Shown here one piece after another: positions 48,301 through 60,304 of a DNA stretch of 64,000 nt. The notes beneath the pieces are model-generated. The model did no database searches and was not told the DNA's origin. It saw only the letters and a program-made list of their open reading frames with translations. A program made the translations under genes and the position numbers. This DNA comes from Favolaschia claudopus (Eukaryota > Basidiomycota > Agaricomycetes > Agaricales > Mycenaceae): positions 34,793 through 98,792 of the forward strand of contig JAWWNJ010000283.1 of the NCBI GenBank assembly GCA_037176885.1, written 5' to 3'. The stretch's first letter is position 1; each line of letters begins with the position of its first letter.

Positions 48301-49950
48301 CGCGCCGTAGGGACCGTCATCTCAGCTTAATTGGTATGCCACCTTAACTGTTTTCTACCCTCCCCTTCACTTCGACTCCATCCCGAATTTACTCTTAGCC
48401 GCGACGTGCTTGCTGGGTCTGACCATAGGCCCTACGAGCACGTATCGGTCGAGATGTATTTTCGGGCGGGACAGCTACTTTCTTTCCATATTTTCTTTTT
48501 TAATTCTGTTTTATGACGATCTCAAATTCTGTCTTGCAGATTCCGGGTGTTGACTTTGCGTCAGCCCACTTCCTCCTTCGCGTTTGACTTCGCGTCGCGC
48601 TGCCGTCTCAGAATCTCAACCCGCCTCTGCCTCCACCTTCTCCCATTCATGCACCGCCCGTACTCTCCTTCCTCCGCGCTGCTTGCGCGCTGCCTCGTCC
48701 CTTTGCCAACTATGACTATTCCTCCACCTAGGTCAGTCGTTTTCTCTCCCCCTATCCTAATTACAGCTAAGACTAGTCATTATACCAGATTGTGTTGTAC
48801 CCGCGCATGCCACTCGTGCCCTCCTCTTTATCCGCGTCGCGTCGGCGTGCCTTCCGCGCAGAACATCCCCTTCAAACTCGCGTTTGCTCATTTGCGGCCA
48901 CTCGAAGCCTCTTCTTCTGCAGTCGTTGAGGACCGGGTTTTCGCGTAGAAATCAAAAATTCCAGGTGCGTTCTCATATTCCTTTTCTTTCTCTTTCCATT
49001 GCATGCTCCCCTTCTCCCCGCTTATCTTAACCACTTCACACTTCTTAAATCATTACTTATACCCTTTTATTACAACTTGACTCTCTGTTAACACAATTCA
49101 CAGCTCAACTTCGTCAATCCCGTTCTACCTCGCTGCCGCGCGCTCTTCACATCCACATCCACCACGCCGACTCCGACACACTCTGTGCCATCCCGGCCTC
49201 ACCCCGCTCTTCCTCAAGCCCTCGCTCAACCTAAACCTCTCCTAACACACACGACGGCGACTCCTTGGCTTCGACATCGCTACCCCATGCCGACACCCTC
49301 TCCACCCATCTCTGCGCTCGCGCCGCGTTCCTTTTCCGAATCAACGACCGCCCTCATCCCAAGTGCGTCCTTTCGTTCTTGGCTCATTGATGACTCATTT
49401 TTCTTATAGATTTTCGTAGACGTTGAACGTTCAAAGTGAATTGAATTGCACGAGCTACTTGAATACGTTGACGAGGTAAATTCTATGTCAACTTCGATTA
49501 TTTTCTCTTGATTTCCTTGATTACTTACTTACCTGCGCTGACAGCTTAAGCTGCTTAACTCCCATCATGTTCTAGTCTTCGTATTCCCTTGCACTCTTTC
49601 CTTCTTTCCATCCTCTCTCCCTATTCATCCGGCTCCCATCGTGTGGCCCTCCGTGAAAGACCGCAATCAAGGGCAACCGTTCTGTGACTTTTTAGCGCCT
49701 GCGCATCCACCTGGGCGCTTCGTGAGTACGTACCTTCCTCCAGAGCAACGTACGTAAATATCCACCGCTTAACTTTCTCACCATTCTTAGATCTTTGAAT
49801 CTCACTTAACTTCAGGCGGCTACGACTTGGCCGTCTCCAACGATGATGTCGAGCATGACAGAGGCTGGATCGATGCATTGATTTGTTACAAGTGCGGGCG
49901 GGAAGCGTGCCGTGGCTGACGTGGAGTGATACAAGGTGCATGTACCATGT
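48301..49950 (+). other. Degenerate gene-like block, copy II
   Basis: The motif order matches block III. A 59-bp box around CTGACCATAGGCCCTACGAGC lies at 48412-48470, then GTTGACTTTGCGTCAGCCC...TTTGACTTCGCGTCGCG at 48549-48599. A GGGTTTTCGCGTAG box is at 48935-48948, an intron-like interval at 48965-49103, and then a C-rich coding-like stretch to about 49410. No frame spans it all and no protein is recognised. Confidence 0.4.
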
Positions 49951-51300
49951 TTGCTCCTCATCTCATCGCTCGCACCCGCTTCACGCTGTTTGCTTCGCCC
50001 TCCTTTCTATTTCAGTAATATCCGCTGACATCTTTGACTTGGTCAGTATTCAAGTCAACTATCTTCATTCTTGACGGCCTTACGACGAGAGACGACTTCA
50101 TAGGTAGGCCGCCCCTTTTATTTTGCTTTCATTCGCTTCAACCACTCGCTTTCCGACCGTTGTTTCGTCGATCCATGATCTCGGTGAGCCCACTTTGTTT
50201 GACTCACCCAGTTGCCGACTAGACAACGCAAGGCCGTCTGAATTATTTTAATTGAGTTGGAGACGACCTGGGCTTGGAACGAGGTGGGTGTCGCAATCCG
50301 CTTGCTCGTTGACTCGAACTAACTTGATTATACGAAAAGATAGATTGAACCCCTCTGTTTTCGGGGGGCTTGACGGTGCGTCAGCCCTCAAAATTCGACT
50401 CTAATTAGACGTTTGACTTCGCGTCGCGTTCATACCGTCAGTTGTTACTCCGCCGGCCCAACTTACTTGAAGATTGAACGGTGAGCCCCCTCACATTGAC
50501 TTATTCCCCTTCCCTCTTCTCATCCAACCCATCCTAAGTCTCCCTTTTGCTGCGACGCGCCGCTGAACATAACCATAGGCTCAATGAGCGCGTTTACCGA
50601 GGCGGATCTCTTCTGTTCTATCCTCCTTTCTATCTGTTTTCTGCCCTTCGTTCACGTTCAACGTTGTAGCGCCTTAGATTTTTCCTGCATTGAACGGCCT
50701 CAATGTCTCAGAGGATTAGCGTGGTGGGTTCAAATATAACCGTAGGCGCTTCAAGTAATCAACGGCAACTCTTCGAATTTTATTCATTGTTACCCTATGT
50801 TCCACCATTTGTGAGACTAATCCGTTCAAAGGGTCCGCGAATTACCGCCAACCCCAATATCCCACCTCGCAGTCAACGAGCCGCGGTGCGACGTGTGAGG
50901 CTTTTCCGCGTTACCCCACTTCCGCTAGTCTCAAATCGATCACTTGTCGTTTGTGACCTCAGTCTCCGTGTCTGTCCGTCAATGAATTTGATCCTAGTCT
51001 CTCTGGATTTTAGCTTTTATTCTTCACCCTGGTATGTCACTTTCTATTCGGCTACACCTTCTAATCCAAAGATTCGTTCAACCGAGTAAATTGCCATTCC
51101 CCTTCAAGCGATTACTGACCTTCTGATAGTTTCGCTTCTCTCTCGGGTGTGCTATACTCAAATTGCGTCTGCTCCGACGTCGAACCGACCTTCAAGTCAC
51201 ATTTCGACGTGTCTGTACATGTGAGTAGTTACATTCCCTTGATTACCTATAGCCCTTACTGACATTCCGCTAACGAAGAGAAAGTAAGGGAACGTGTCCC
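49951..51300 (+). other. Gene-poor stretch with one degenerate motif set
   Basis: It contains a diverged GCGTCAGCCC...TTTGACTTCGCGTCGCG motif at 50379-50428 and a diverged ACCATAGGC box at 50562-50610, in the reverse order to blocks II and III. An open frame 50703-51089 (128 codons) has mixed composition and no recognisable domain. Confidence 0.3.
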
Positions 51301-53200
51301 AAGGTGCGTACGCTGCTGATTTATCTTTTTGCCTACTTATTCATTTCTAACCCTCAACCCTTCGCCAACGTACGATGTACAGGATCGTATCAAGGCCGTT
51401 CCCTTCCATCCACCCCCCTTCCGCTTCCTACAACAGTGCTTTCTCCCGCCTTATCGCCTTTCACAGCTGCGATGTCTCCCACCCCCTCACTCGACCCCCG
51501 TCCTCTGCCCAAAAATCCGCCGGTTAGCCTTCAAAGCCCTCGGCACGCATCCTGTTCGTTTCACCACCACCACTCGCAGTTATCATCGTAGCAGTAGCGA
51601 CGAATTTATACATTGCAGCCGCCAATATGATTCCTTGTCGCAGTAACACCGTTTCCGGTCTCAAAACCGTTGTTTCCTTGGGAATTATAAGATATTTCTC
51701 CAGGAAAGAAAGAATCCCAGTTGAATGCCCATGACTCCATTGCCCCAAACAGCTCAAGCCCAGCACTACAATCCTCGGATAGGATGAGTCTCTGATTTTT
51801 TTTCTTGCTTTCGTCGGAATTGACGGTCTCAATAACATTTGCGGCGGGTAAGTAAGATTCCTTTCAGTTCCCCGGGCGTGTAATGTTAGCAGTAGATGAA
51901 ACTTGAAGCCGCACATCTTGCCCTCACCTACGCGGTTTAAAAATCGATTGAAACCGACTGTGCACACTGCGCAGTGGGAGATACCCGAATCTACCTATCT
52001 GTGATTCGCGACTTGGAGGAGAAAAATGTAAACAAGAGTTCAATGACTTGTATTAGAGGTACTCCCAAGTCGAGGGATAAGTCGCTGAGACAGCTACTCT
52101 CAATTGTCTGCCGGGGATGTCCTGGGAAGAATTAGGGGCGCTGCTTGGTCATGTTTTCCCGACACGTGGTCACGTCCCATCATGATCCGACAACTTTACT
52201 GTCACCGCCGTCCATGTCGCCCCATCCGTCTTCTCGTCGTGCTCTCGTCTAGCGCCGCCGCGATTCAACTCTGTGTTCGCCCCCTCCCAACTACAGCGAA
52301 GGCGTTGTCTTCAACCCTGCCGCCGCCGCCGCGTCGATAACCCAACGATGATCGCGGCTTGACTTGTCGCTGCGCTGCCACCGCGCTTGCTTGTGCCACC
52401 CTGCGCGTCCACCTCTCATTCCCGCCACTCTGACAGCCTGACCCTTTTCAGCATGGAAACTCCCCGCCAATGGTCGTGTACCCGACCCTACAGCGTCCAC
52501 GGGCAACCAAGATGCCACTCGTTGTCCTCAATAAGTCAATTACGGGCTCTCCTCCTCTTTGAGTCGTCGTTCCTGCGTCAACCTGCTGGCGGCAGTCATT
52601 GAATATCTATCAGTAGGACTCTCCTCGTTCTCAACCCTCTTACTTTCATATCGTCGTTGCCTCATTGACTTCGGTGAGGTCTTCCATTTATCCATCCCAC
52701 CTCCGCCGAGCCCTAATTCATTTACAGATATCCTCAATTTACCGCCCTCTTAGCTTATAACATGGAAGGAGTCACGGGCGTGGAGCGGGGAGACAAGCGT
52801 AAATCGTACGTCTGCCATATTTGTCTTTGCACATCCTCCTCCCTCTTCCTATCCAACCCTTCCCCTTCTGTTAGCTCAGTTTCTCCACTGCTTATTCAAT
52901 CCACTACTTTGCCTCGCACCCCACAGTTTCATTCCGCTTCATATTGAGGACCCGCTAACCAGTTTCGTAGTGCCTCATATTCCCGGTTTCTCATCCGCAG
53001 ATCCACACCGTCCCACCCATCGCCGCGCTCACCCCTGTGCTTTTCAGCGTGGTAGCGCTACGCCGAGGCAGATTTTTTTCCCTCGCCGATTCGGTCATCT
53101 CCAGCTTTTACCTTGGTCGCGATTCACTTCCTCGGCAGTACGAACGACGACCAATACATGCGCGGTGCGTTTGCTCGTATATGCTTTTCTTCCATTTTCT
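51301..53200. other. Pyrimidine-rich stretch, no gene recognised
   Basis: Plus-strand frames at 51304-51646 and 52104-52340 are short and proline/serine-rich. On the minus strand 51524-51967 is a 147-codon frame of less biased composition, with words such as KARKKIRDSSYPRIVVLGL. It is the best minus-strand candidate here, but it overlaps the plus-strand frames and matches no family I know. Confidence 0.2.
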
Positions 53201-54460
53201 TTCTTCATTTGCGTCTCCCGAACTTCGTCTTTGCTGTTGCGGGCTCGCTGGGACTGACCATAGGCCCTATGAGCTCGTATCGGTCGGGCTGGATTTACGG
53301 GCGGGGTGATACAATTAATTCTCTACCTGTTTATTTCTTTCTTTTATTCATTCCACTCTGACGTCTTCGCTCTCGAGGTTTGACACGCATCGTATAGCGT
53401 ACGTTTCCGAAGAGCCGCCAGCACCACCGCTCGACCCCGGCGAGACACATTTTCAAGCGTCCGATTTTCACGATCAACCTGCAACTTATTTCAAGGGCGT
53501 TGACTGTGAGTCGGCCCTCGAAATCCAACACTTTCCAGGACGTTTGACTTCGCGTCGCGTCCGTGTCGGCGAGCCTTGCGCCGCTTGACTTTGAATAGGC
53601 GCGATCCATTTTTTCAAACTTCCATTCTAATCTGGTAGCCTCGTATTCAGACCCCGGCCTTATTTGGTTTAAGCTCGAAGGGTACGTTTCTCCCACTTTT
53701 TCAACTTCGTTTCCTTTCCCCGCCCAGCGTCCCCTTGACCGCCATACGCTCAGGACTAAACGCTTCGGCGCACGTCGTGCATCCCCTCCGTAAAACTCGC
53801 GTTTCCACCTCCCAGTCACTAAATCGCCGTGCTCTGCAGTCGCTGGGCCCTGGGTTTTCGCGTAGGAATAGACATTCCCCGGTGTGTTTCAATATTCCTT
53901 TTTTGTCCCTTTTCCCGTTGCTTCTTGCCCTTCCCCCGCCTATGCCGTCCACTTGGCACCCCTTAAACCGTTTCCCTCCCAATCACCGCCTCCGCCTGTC
54001 ATCTCACCCCAACTCTCGTTCTCCCCCTCGATTTTACCCCCAATTTTATACTCCCCAATTCCGCGCTAATGCAACTCACAGCACGACGCCGTCAATTTGT
54101 CCCACTTCGCTGCCTTAAAGACTCCGACCACGCTAATACCACTCCGCTCCCCCGACTACCAACGCTCACATCAACACTCGATGCCTATCTCTCCCCCGTC
54201 GACCCTCGCGCTTCTGTCGCGTCTTTTCAAATTCCCGACCGCCCTCATGCTACATTCACCACCTCAAAACGAGACATCGCGTCTATCAAGCTCAACAACG
54301 GTGACGCCGCCCTGAACATGCTCAATCCGCCCGCCGCCGTTACCGCTCGCTTCCCACCGTCTCTCACGCTCTTCTCGTCTATGCCGCCGGCTTTCTTTTC
54401 TACGCGCACCCTGAATCCCGTCGAGGCATCGAATCTGTCTATTTCCGTTCGGTGACAGCG
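53201..54460 (+). other. Degenerate gene-like block, copy III
   Basis: The CTGACCATAGGCCCTATGAGC box (53247-53305) is followed by GTTGACTGTGAGTCGGCCC...TTTGACTTCGCGTCGCG (53498-53560). Then come a CTGCAGTCGCTGGG/GGGTTTTCGCGTAGGAATAGA box (53835-53872) and an intron-like interval (53882-54081). A coding-like frame runs to a stop at 54455 (read from 54069) and includes words such as TSTLDAYLSPVDPRASVASF. Spacing and order parallel block II, 4.8-4.9 kb to the left. No family is recognised. Confidence 0.4.
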
Positions 54461-57400
54461 TTGAATTCCACTGTGTCTGTATTTCGAACTGATTTGACTT
54501 ATCGTTTGATGCGCTTGCCGCTTGCTCTAGTATTCTCGGCTTTCAGTGTTGTAGTCAAGGTACGTGTCATCGACTCGGACTTTGCATTGCTCTTCCTTCA
54601 TTCATCTTTCAATTCCAGTCTTGTATTGATCGTGTTTCTCTTTGGTTCGATCCAAGTTCTCGCTGACTTCTTACTGCTTACCGGTTTGAACTTCAGGTAC
54701 TTGACACACATTTTGTGTTCGAAACTGTCTAAATGCTAGTGAGTTGTCATCCATCCAAATGCAACCTGTTATCTGACCTTGTCTTCAAATTTCTAGTTGA
54801 ATGTTTGCTTCAACCCGCTATCTCGGGCTTCTCGGCCAGCCGCTTTCCTTCAATTTTCGGTTCGTTTACTGGCTTCACTTGTGTAGATTCAACCAGAATC
54901 AAGTTCTATCGTTCACTACAAAGTGTCATCAAGACTTGGAAGTATCGCTGCGCGCGGATTCAGACTGACTTCAATTTTGTTCAAACGGGTTGATTTTGGT
55001 TGAATGAGCAGGATCGTGGTTCACTGCGCGCAATCCGTTACTTACACGTATGTGATTTCTAGCTGTAATAATCGTTCAGTAAAATTCAATTCAATACCGA
55101 GATTCTGCCGGTGCGCACTGAACCCATTCAACTTCTCTAGTCCTGCCTTCACTGACTTCAACTTCCACTTCGATTCTATACAGGCCCAGCCTGTGCCGAT
55201 TTGACTTCAACTCAACTCAACGTTGCTGATTGAAGGCCCCACTATGCTCGTATACGCTCAGGTAGGTTCTTTCGTTATTTCAATTCAATGGTATGCAGCG
55301 AGGGTAATGATACTGACTTCAACTTTATTCCTTTCAGGCCGAGACGATGCCCGTTCGATTTCAGGTTCCACTCATATCCCTTCCTGTAATCCAATCACGA
55401 GACTAGGCAAATATCGTTTCAGGCAAGTTGCGTTGATTCGACGCTGATTGACCTTCACCTTAGGAAACCGAACTAAACGGAAACAATCGCGTACGTGTCT
55501 CGAAGGTACGTTTGGGCATCAACTCGCTAATACTGACTCGACCCAAGGCTAACCCAACCAGTTTTCAAAGTCGTCTCATCTTGTGTTGTGCCTCAATGGA
55601 GAGTGGATTCCTGCGCACCTTGTGTAAATTCTGCTGTTTATGATCGTGATTGATTATTCGCTGACCTTAGCATTCCTCCCGGGAACCCTACCAGAATCCC
55701 AAAAAGAACCCTTGTTTCCCCTCGTCAACAAAGCCTTCAGAAATTTGGATGCAACCCGACTGTCGAACGAGGCCCGTTCACCAAAATCAATTGCGTGGAA
55801 TCTAACTCCCAACAAGGTGAGTTCTTCTCTACATTTGACCCCCTTCTCGCGCACTTCCATCGACTGTGTGATCTACAAATCGCAACTTGCAAATCACACA
55901 CGGATCGTGAATATTTTACCGTGCCCAACACTTGATTTCGACACGCGCATCCTAATCATTACACAGTTGCTGATCCTCGCTACGGATTTCACATCCGGTT
56001 TAAATTTCTTCTCGTCTAACGAATACCCGGCATGGACGTCTGTTCGCTTTCGCTTCACCTTCTAATAGTCTAGACTATGTCAGTGTGCGCACGCGCCGAC
56101 CCATATGTCATGGTACGAGATAATCCCTCGCTCTGGACTGACTATGGTTAACCTTTAACCTCATTTGAAGGTTTTGTCAGGTTAGGCCTTTTGATTTCCC
56201 CTGCATTCCTGCCTTGAATCAGCTTTCTAGTGTCGTCACAATCGACTTACTTACCTGAGTCTATGGAAGAAGCTTTGACATTTGTGTCGTTGATAGGTCT
56301 CTGTCTCATTTTCTGTCATCTCGCAAGTGGGCCGAAACGATGTATTGACGTCTCACATTCACAGAAATACGGGGGAGAGTTGAAGTGCTGCTTTAAATAC
56401 AACGCAATTCGCAATCTTGAACGAAAATTATCCCGCAGGATGAGCGCAACTCAATACCCCGGTGCGTTTCTCAACTGTATATTCTGAGTTCTCTGATTTG
56501 ATTCCTTCCTTCCTTCATCTCATAGGTAGTATTAGGTACGGCCTTTCTTTCCAGATCTATCGATATTCCAAACTTCCAGAGGTGCAGTTGCCGCTGTAAG
56601 GCGTTGTTGAACTCGGGCATCAGGTGCGGCTTCATTTCCTCGTAAGGTTCACTTTTGGAATACCTGCCTGCAAATGAATGGACACTGGCGCGTCCCTTCT
56701 CTTTTCTCTTTCGCGTTCGACGCGTTGATTGAATCAAATCACAGTCTTGACTTAGAAAGGACCTCTGCGTCTTCATAGTTGTTACTGTGAGTAGGAGTTC
56801 GAATTCAATTTAAATCCTCCTCGCTTTTTGTAACTCATCTATATTATTTTCGAAACAAATCCCCGATTTGCCTCTTCAATTCGACCGACCAACTCCACTC
56901 GGGGTGTATGTTGACTGCAATCTGCCGAACTCGAGCTAACCTCTATCTTTACAGCATACTTCTGTGTCAGCTTCACCTCAAAGGCACGCAAGCAATGCAA
57001 GTCTACTACGACATTTGCTCAATTCTCTCTCATCACTTCAGGTTGTAGGTATTCAATGCTGTTGGATGTTCGTTTTGAGCGTCTTAAGTATTTGAATTGG
57101 AACAATCAACATGGACCTTGTCATGCGCCGGTATCATCTCTGCTCGCTCAGTCAAACGCGCTGACCGGGACCTATAGCTGACTGTTGACGTCTGCGAGTC
57201 AATAAACCTGGCCGTGCGCGTGTATTAAGTTTCGACTTAAATCACTGTCTTTTTTTCGTGGACTGTCGGAACTCAATCGACTGGATGTCGTCAATTATAT
57301 CAGGTGTTTTCGTGAGTTTCAAGTTCTTTCAGTTCCTCACCTCAATGCGGAGATGGTAAGTTCTTTCGATTGACTTTCGTTGACTCTGCTATAGTGATGA

Positions 57401-57540
57401 CTTAAGATTCGGGAGTGATCTATTGCTGCTTTGATTCTGACTGATTCACTCGGCCGAATCTATATTGAAGTAGAGTTAACCGGGGATCTCGGTACGTTGA
57501 ATTTTACACCTTTTTCTCGATCTCGACGCGCTGAAGCAGT
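54461..57540. other. T-rich stretch with scattered short open frames
   Basis: Base bias relaxes here and words such as GACTTCAA and TTCAATTC recur between 54890 and 55440. The plus-strand frame 55640-56065 (141 codons) contains a donor-like GTGAGTTCTTC at 55816 and codon-like text before it (LFPLVNKAFRNLDATRLSNE), so it may be an exon remnant. Minus 56471-56776 and plus 56230-56487 are shorter. None is recognised and I see no RNA gene. Confidence 0.25.
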
Positions 57541-57552
57541 CATACTTATGCG

Positions 57553-57783
57553 GTGGGTGTGCGCCTGATCTTAGACCCTACATATCGTCAACATGTCACC
57601 AGAAACGAAGCTTCGGCCAATCCGATCAACTATATTCGATCTTCATTGCTTGACGCTGATATATTTTCCGAAAAATTTCAAAGGGCTTTCATGGAAATTC
57701 TATTTACACGTAATCAACCCTGGATTGTTCCTGGCCTTATGCCAAGGATTCCCTCGACGAACTGGAGGTACTTTGATAAGTAA
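57553..57783 (+). pseudogene. Unrecognised short coding-like island (76 codons)
   Basis: This frame has balanced amino-acid composition (for example DADIFSEKFQRAFMEILF near residues 34-51), unlike the proline/serine-rich frames around it. This suggests true coding ancestry. It starts at an ATG only by convention and ends at a stop at 57781-57783; no partner exon is evident. The family is unknown. Confidence 0.25.
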
Positions 57784-57839
57784 TTCAGTCGAGGCGTTGA
57801 ATGGATTTGTGTTGAACCTTCGAACCAAACAATCGGTGG

Positions 57840-59600
57840 TTGTTTGGTCTCATTCCCACGCCTTGTGCTTCTCACCACCCACCACGTTGACGCCGACCCT
57901 CTCCCGTCCCGTCCCGCCGCCTCAACCGCCTCCGCTTTCGCCTCACCCTCTACCTCTGGTCGCGCCGCCGCCTTTTGCTCACAGCACCCGCCGCACCGTG
58001 CCGCCACGCGTCACGTCAGCACCGCTAACGACCAAATACCTCATCGGCGCCGTTTCCACTCCCCAACGGTCTCCCCTTCCGCTGTCTCTGCTGCCGCCAT
58101 TCCGTTCTCTCACAACCCAACTCACTCTTTAATCATCGCTCTTCAAACTTTAGGCAAGCTCCGGGACTTACATCCGAGTCATTGCTTTGCCCTTAACCAT
58201 CGGGTGAGTCCCCGTCATAAGCCCCGTTCCGGTCCTCCTTCCTGACCCCCCTCCCAATCTAGTCATCGCATAGTTGTGTCTGCTAATCTCCCGCTTGGCT
58301 CACCTTGGGCTTTTAAGAAGGAATAGAATTTTCATGGTGCGTGCGCATAGTCCTTACTCCCGCTCGCATCTACGTCCCACTGACTCGTTCACAACGTCAA
58401 TCAGCTCATCTATTACGGCTCTCCCCCCAATTTCCGCGTCTGACCCCCTCTGTAAACCCGGCAACGCACCCCGCTGCTCCCAGTCTCCTCCCCGCCCATA
58501 CATATCCGCCTTCTCGATCTCCCTCCCACCCCGACAACTCCACCTCACCCTCGCTACGCCGGATGCGCTCGCCACGACGACACCGACACCCTGGACACCC
58601 TCGACGTCCTCGCTCGCCAACGCCGGCCCCAACCTCTTTCCTCGATGCCATGTCACCACGCGCCGTCTCCCCTTTCAGTCCCCGACCCAATCGCGTTCTC
58701 CCCCACTCCCCAAACTTGACCTCAACGTGACTACCAAGACCCCAACTCCCGCCCTTCTCCATTCTATCGCCTTTCCCTGTCGTAGTCGCAACGCCGACGC
58801 GGACAACGCCCGATCCGCGACCACGACGCCGCGGCCCGACATCCTCATTCCTGCCTCCCGTTCCACCGCCTTCCGCCCCTCAGCTCTCGACCCCGCTGTC
58901 TCTCGCGGCGTCGTTTCGTTGACACAAACTTCGCCTCCGTCAACGTCGAGTCCTCACGCCGCCCTCGACGACCTCATTTCCGCCCCGCCGCCCATTCTTG
59001 AAACACCGCCGATTAACCTACATCGCAAAATCGACGTTCACCATACGTCTCCGCACCATTCCCTCTGCCTACTCCCCTTCCTCGCGCCGACCTCCCTCGC
59101 TCATGGCCCCGACCGATTTCCTCACCGCCCTTCCACGTCAACTCGGCGCCGTCGATGTCAACGCGGAACTCGATCACCACACAACCCACCACCACGCCGC
59201 CTCCAACACACCGTCTCACTCGACGCCGCCGCTTTCGTCAACCCGGCCGACCTTGACTTGCTCAAAATCGCGCTACCAAATCAATTCAAACTCAAGCAAG
59301 GTAGGTATTTTGTTTTGCATGGCGAACGAACAACAAACGACCTGACCCTCGTAAGTAAACTTACCGTTGATTCGCGCTCGGGGACGAATAAACGCGGGAA
59401 CGGCGGGTCATCCGCGTTTGCGGCGGGGAGGCGAGCGGAATGTGTGAGATCTGTGGGGAGCGGAAAGCCGATAGCGTGCAAGTAAAACACAGTTGAGGTT
59501 AGGTTAATGAATGAAGTCTGTCTTACATTCAATCACCAGTGTCGAAACGAATTGAAGTCAAACAAAAGCTCACCGAGTAACAATGAAGTAACATTGTCGA
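57840..59600 (+). other. Degenerate gene-like block, copy IV, with a 403-codon open frame
   Basis: A box GGGCTTTTAAGAAGGAATAGA with following GGTGCGTGCG (58307-58346) matches the boxes of blocks I-III. The frame 58274-59485 is open for 403 codons but mostly low-complexity Ser/Pro/Thr/Arg, because C/T-rich DNA lacks stop codons. Only the part near 59220-59299, with words such as AAFVNPADLDLLKIALPNQF, looks codon-like. It runs into a donor-like GGTAGGTATTTT. A CGAACGAAC word and a switch to G-rich bias follow, as in block I near 46670. I do not call the 403-codon frame a gene. Confidence 0.35.
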
Positions 59601-60300
59601 AGTTCGAGGGGTTGCGAGATTGCCAGTTGAAAGCATGATGAACCTTGAAGGGAATAAACAGAGTACAATCGTTACCGTCGATGTCATGCTTAATCAACGT
59701 GCCAGGGTCGTTGTAAGGCGAGAATTGCCGAAACACACTCTACAAATGAATAGCTGAATTCAATATAAGTACGAACGAACTAGGAACTAAACACAACTCA
59801 CGGATTTATGTAAGAACGAAACAACGCAATAAAAGATGTGACGGCGAGCAACGACAAACTCACTGTATTCCAAGTTGAAATTCTCTACGCTATAAACAAG
59901 AATGCTTTCAGTTAGTTCAACATTGAAGCAGTATTCAAACGAGATATCAGCTTAGCCTGTAATTAAAACAAATAGAGACAGCGTGAAGAGAGAACGAATA
60001 TCAGGGTCATTCAAGATCTCTTGTGCTCTGAATCCTCGTTCAGGTTGGCTAACGCAATAGTTCAATCCGGTACTGAATTTCGCTGTTGATAGGAATGTTA
60101 ACGCGGGAAATTTATTCAATCTATTTGTCTTTAATCAACGCGAGTGCAACATTGTGCAGATTTCATAAATGTAGAGACCGTTCCTACAACTGGGTTATGG
60201 TTGAATAATGCGCTTGATGCAGCCTTGTTGCTTATTTCGTCCGGGAGCTCCCCAGAAGATTCAGGGGCTAAACCCCGAACTATGCGCAAAATTAGAGAGC
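59601..60300. other. AT-richer stretch, no gene seen
   Basis: Mixed composition without long frames or recognisable signals. A plus-strand frame 60144-60395 (83 codons) enters the GAGTAGG repeat region and is not recognised. Confidence 0.4.
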
Positions 60301-60304
60301 TGAT

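Noticed and set aside
58274..59485. 403-codon open frame as a real gene
   Set aside because: Mostly Ser/Pro/Thr/Arg low complexity in C/T-rich DNA where stop codons are rare. Other frames are open as well and no domain is visible.
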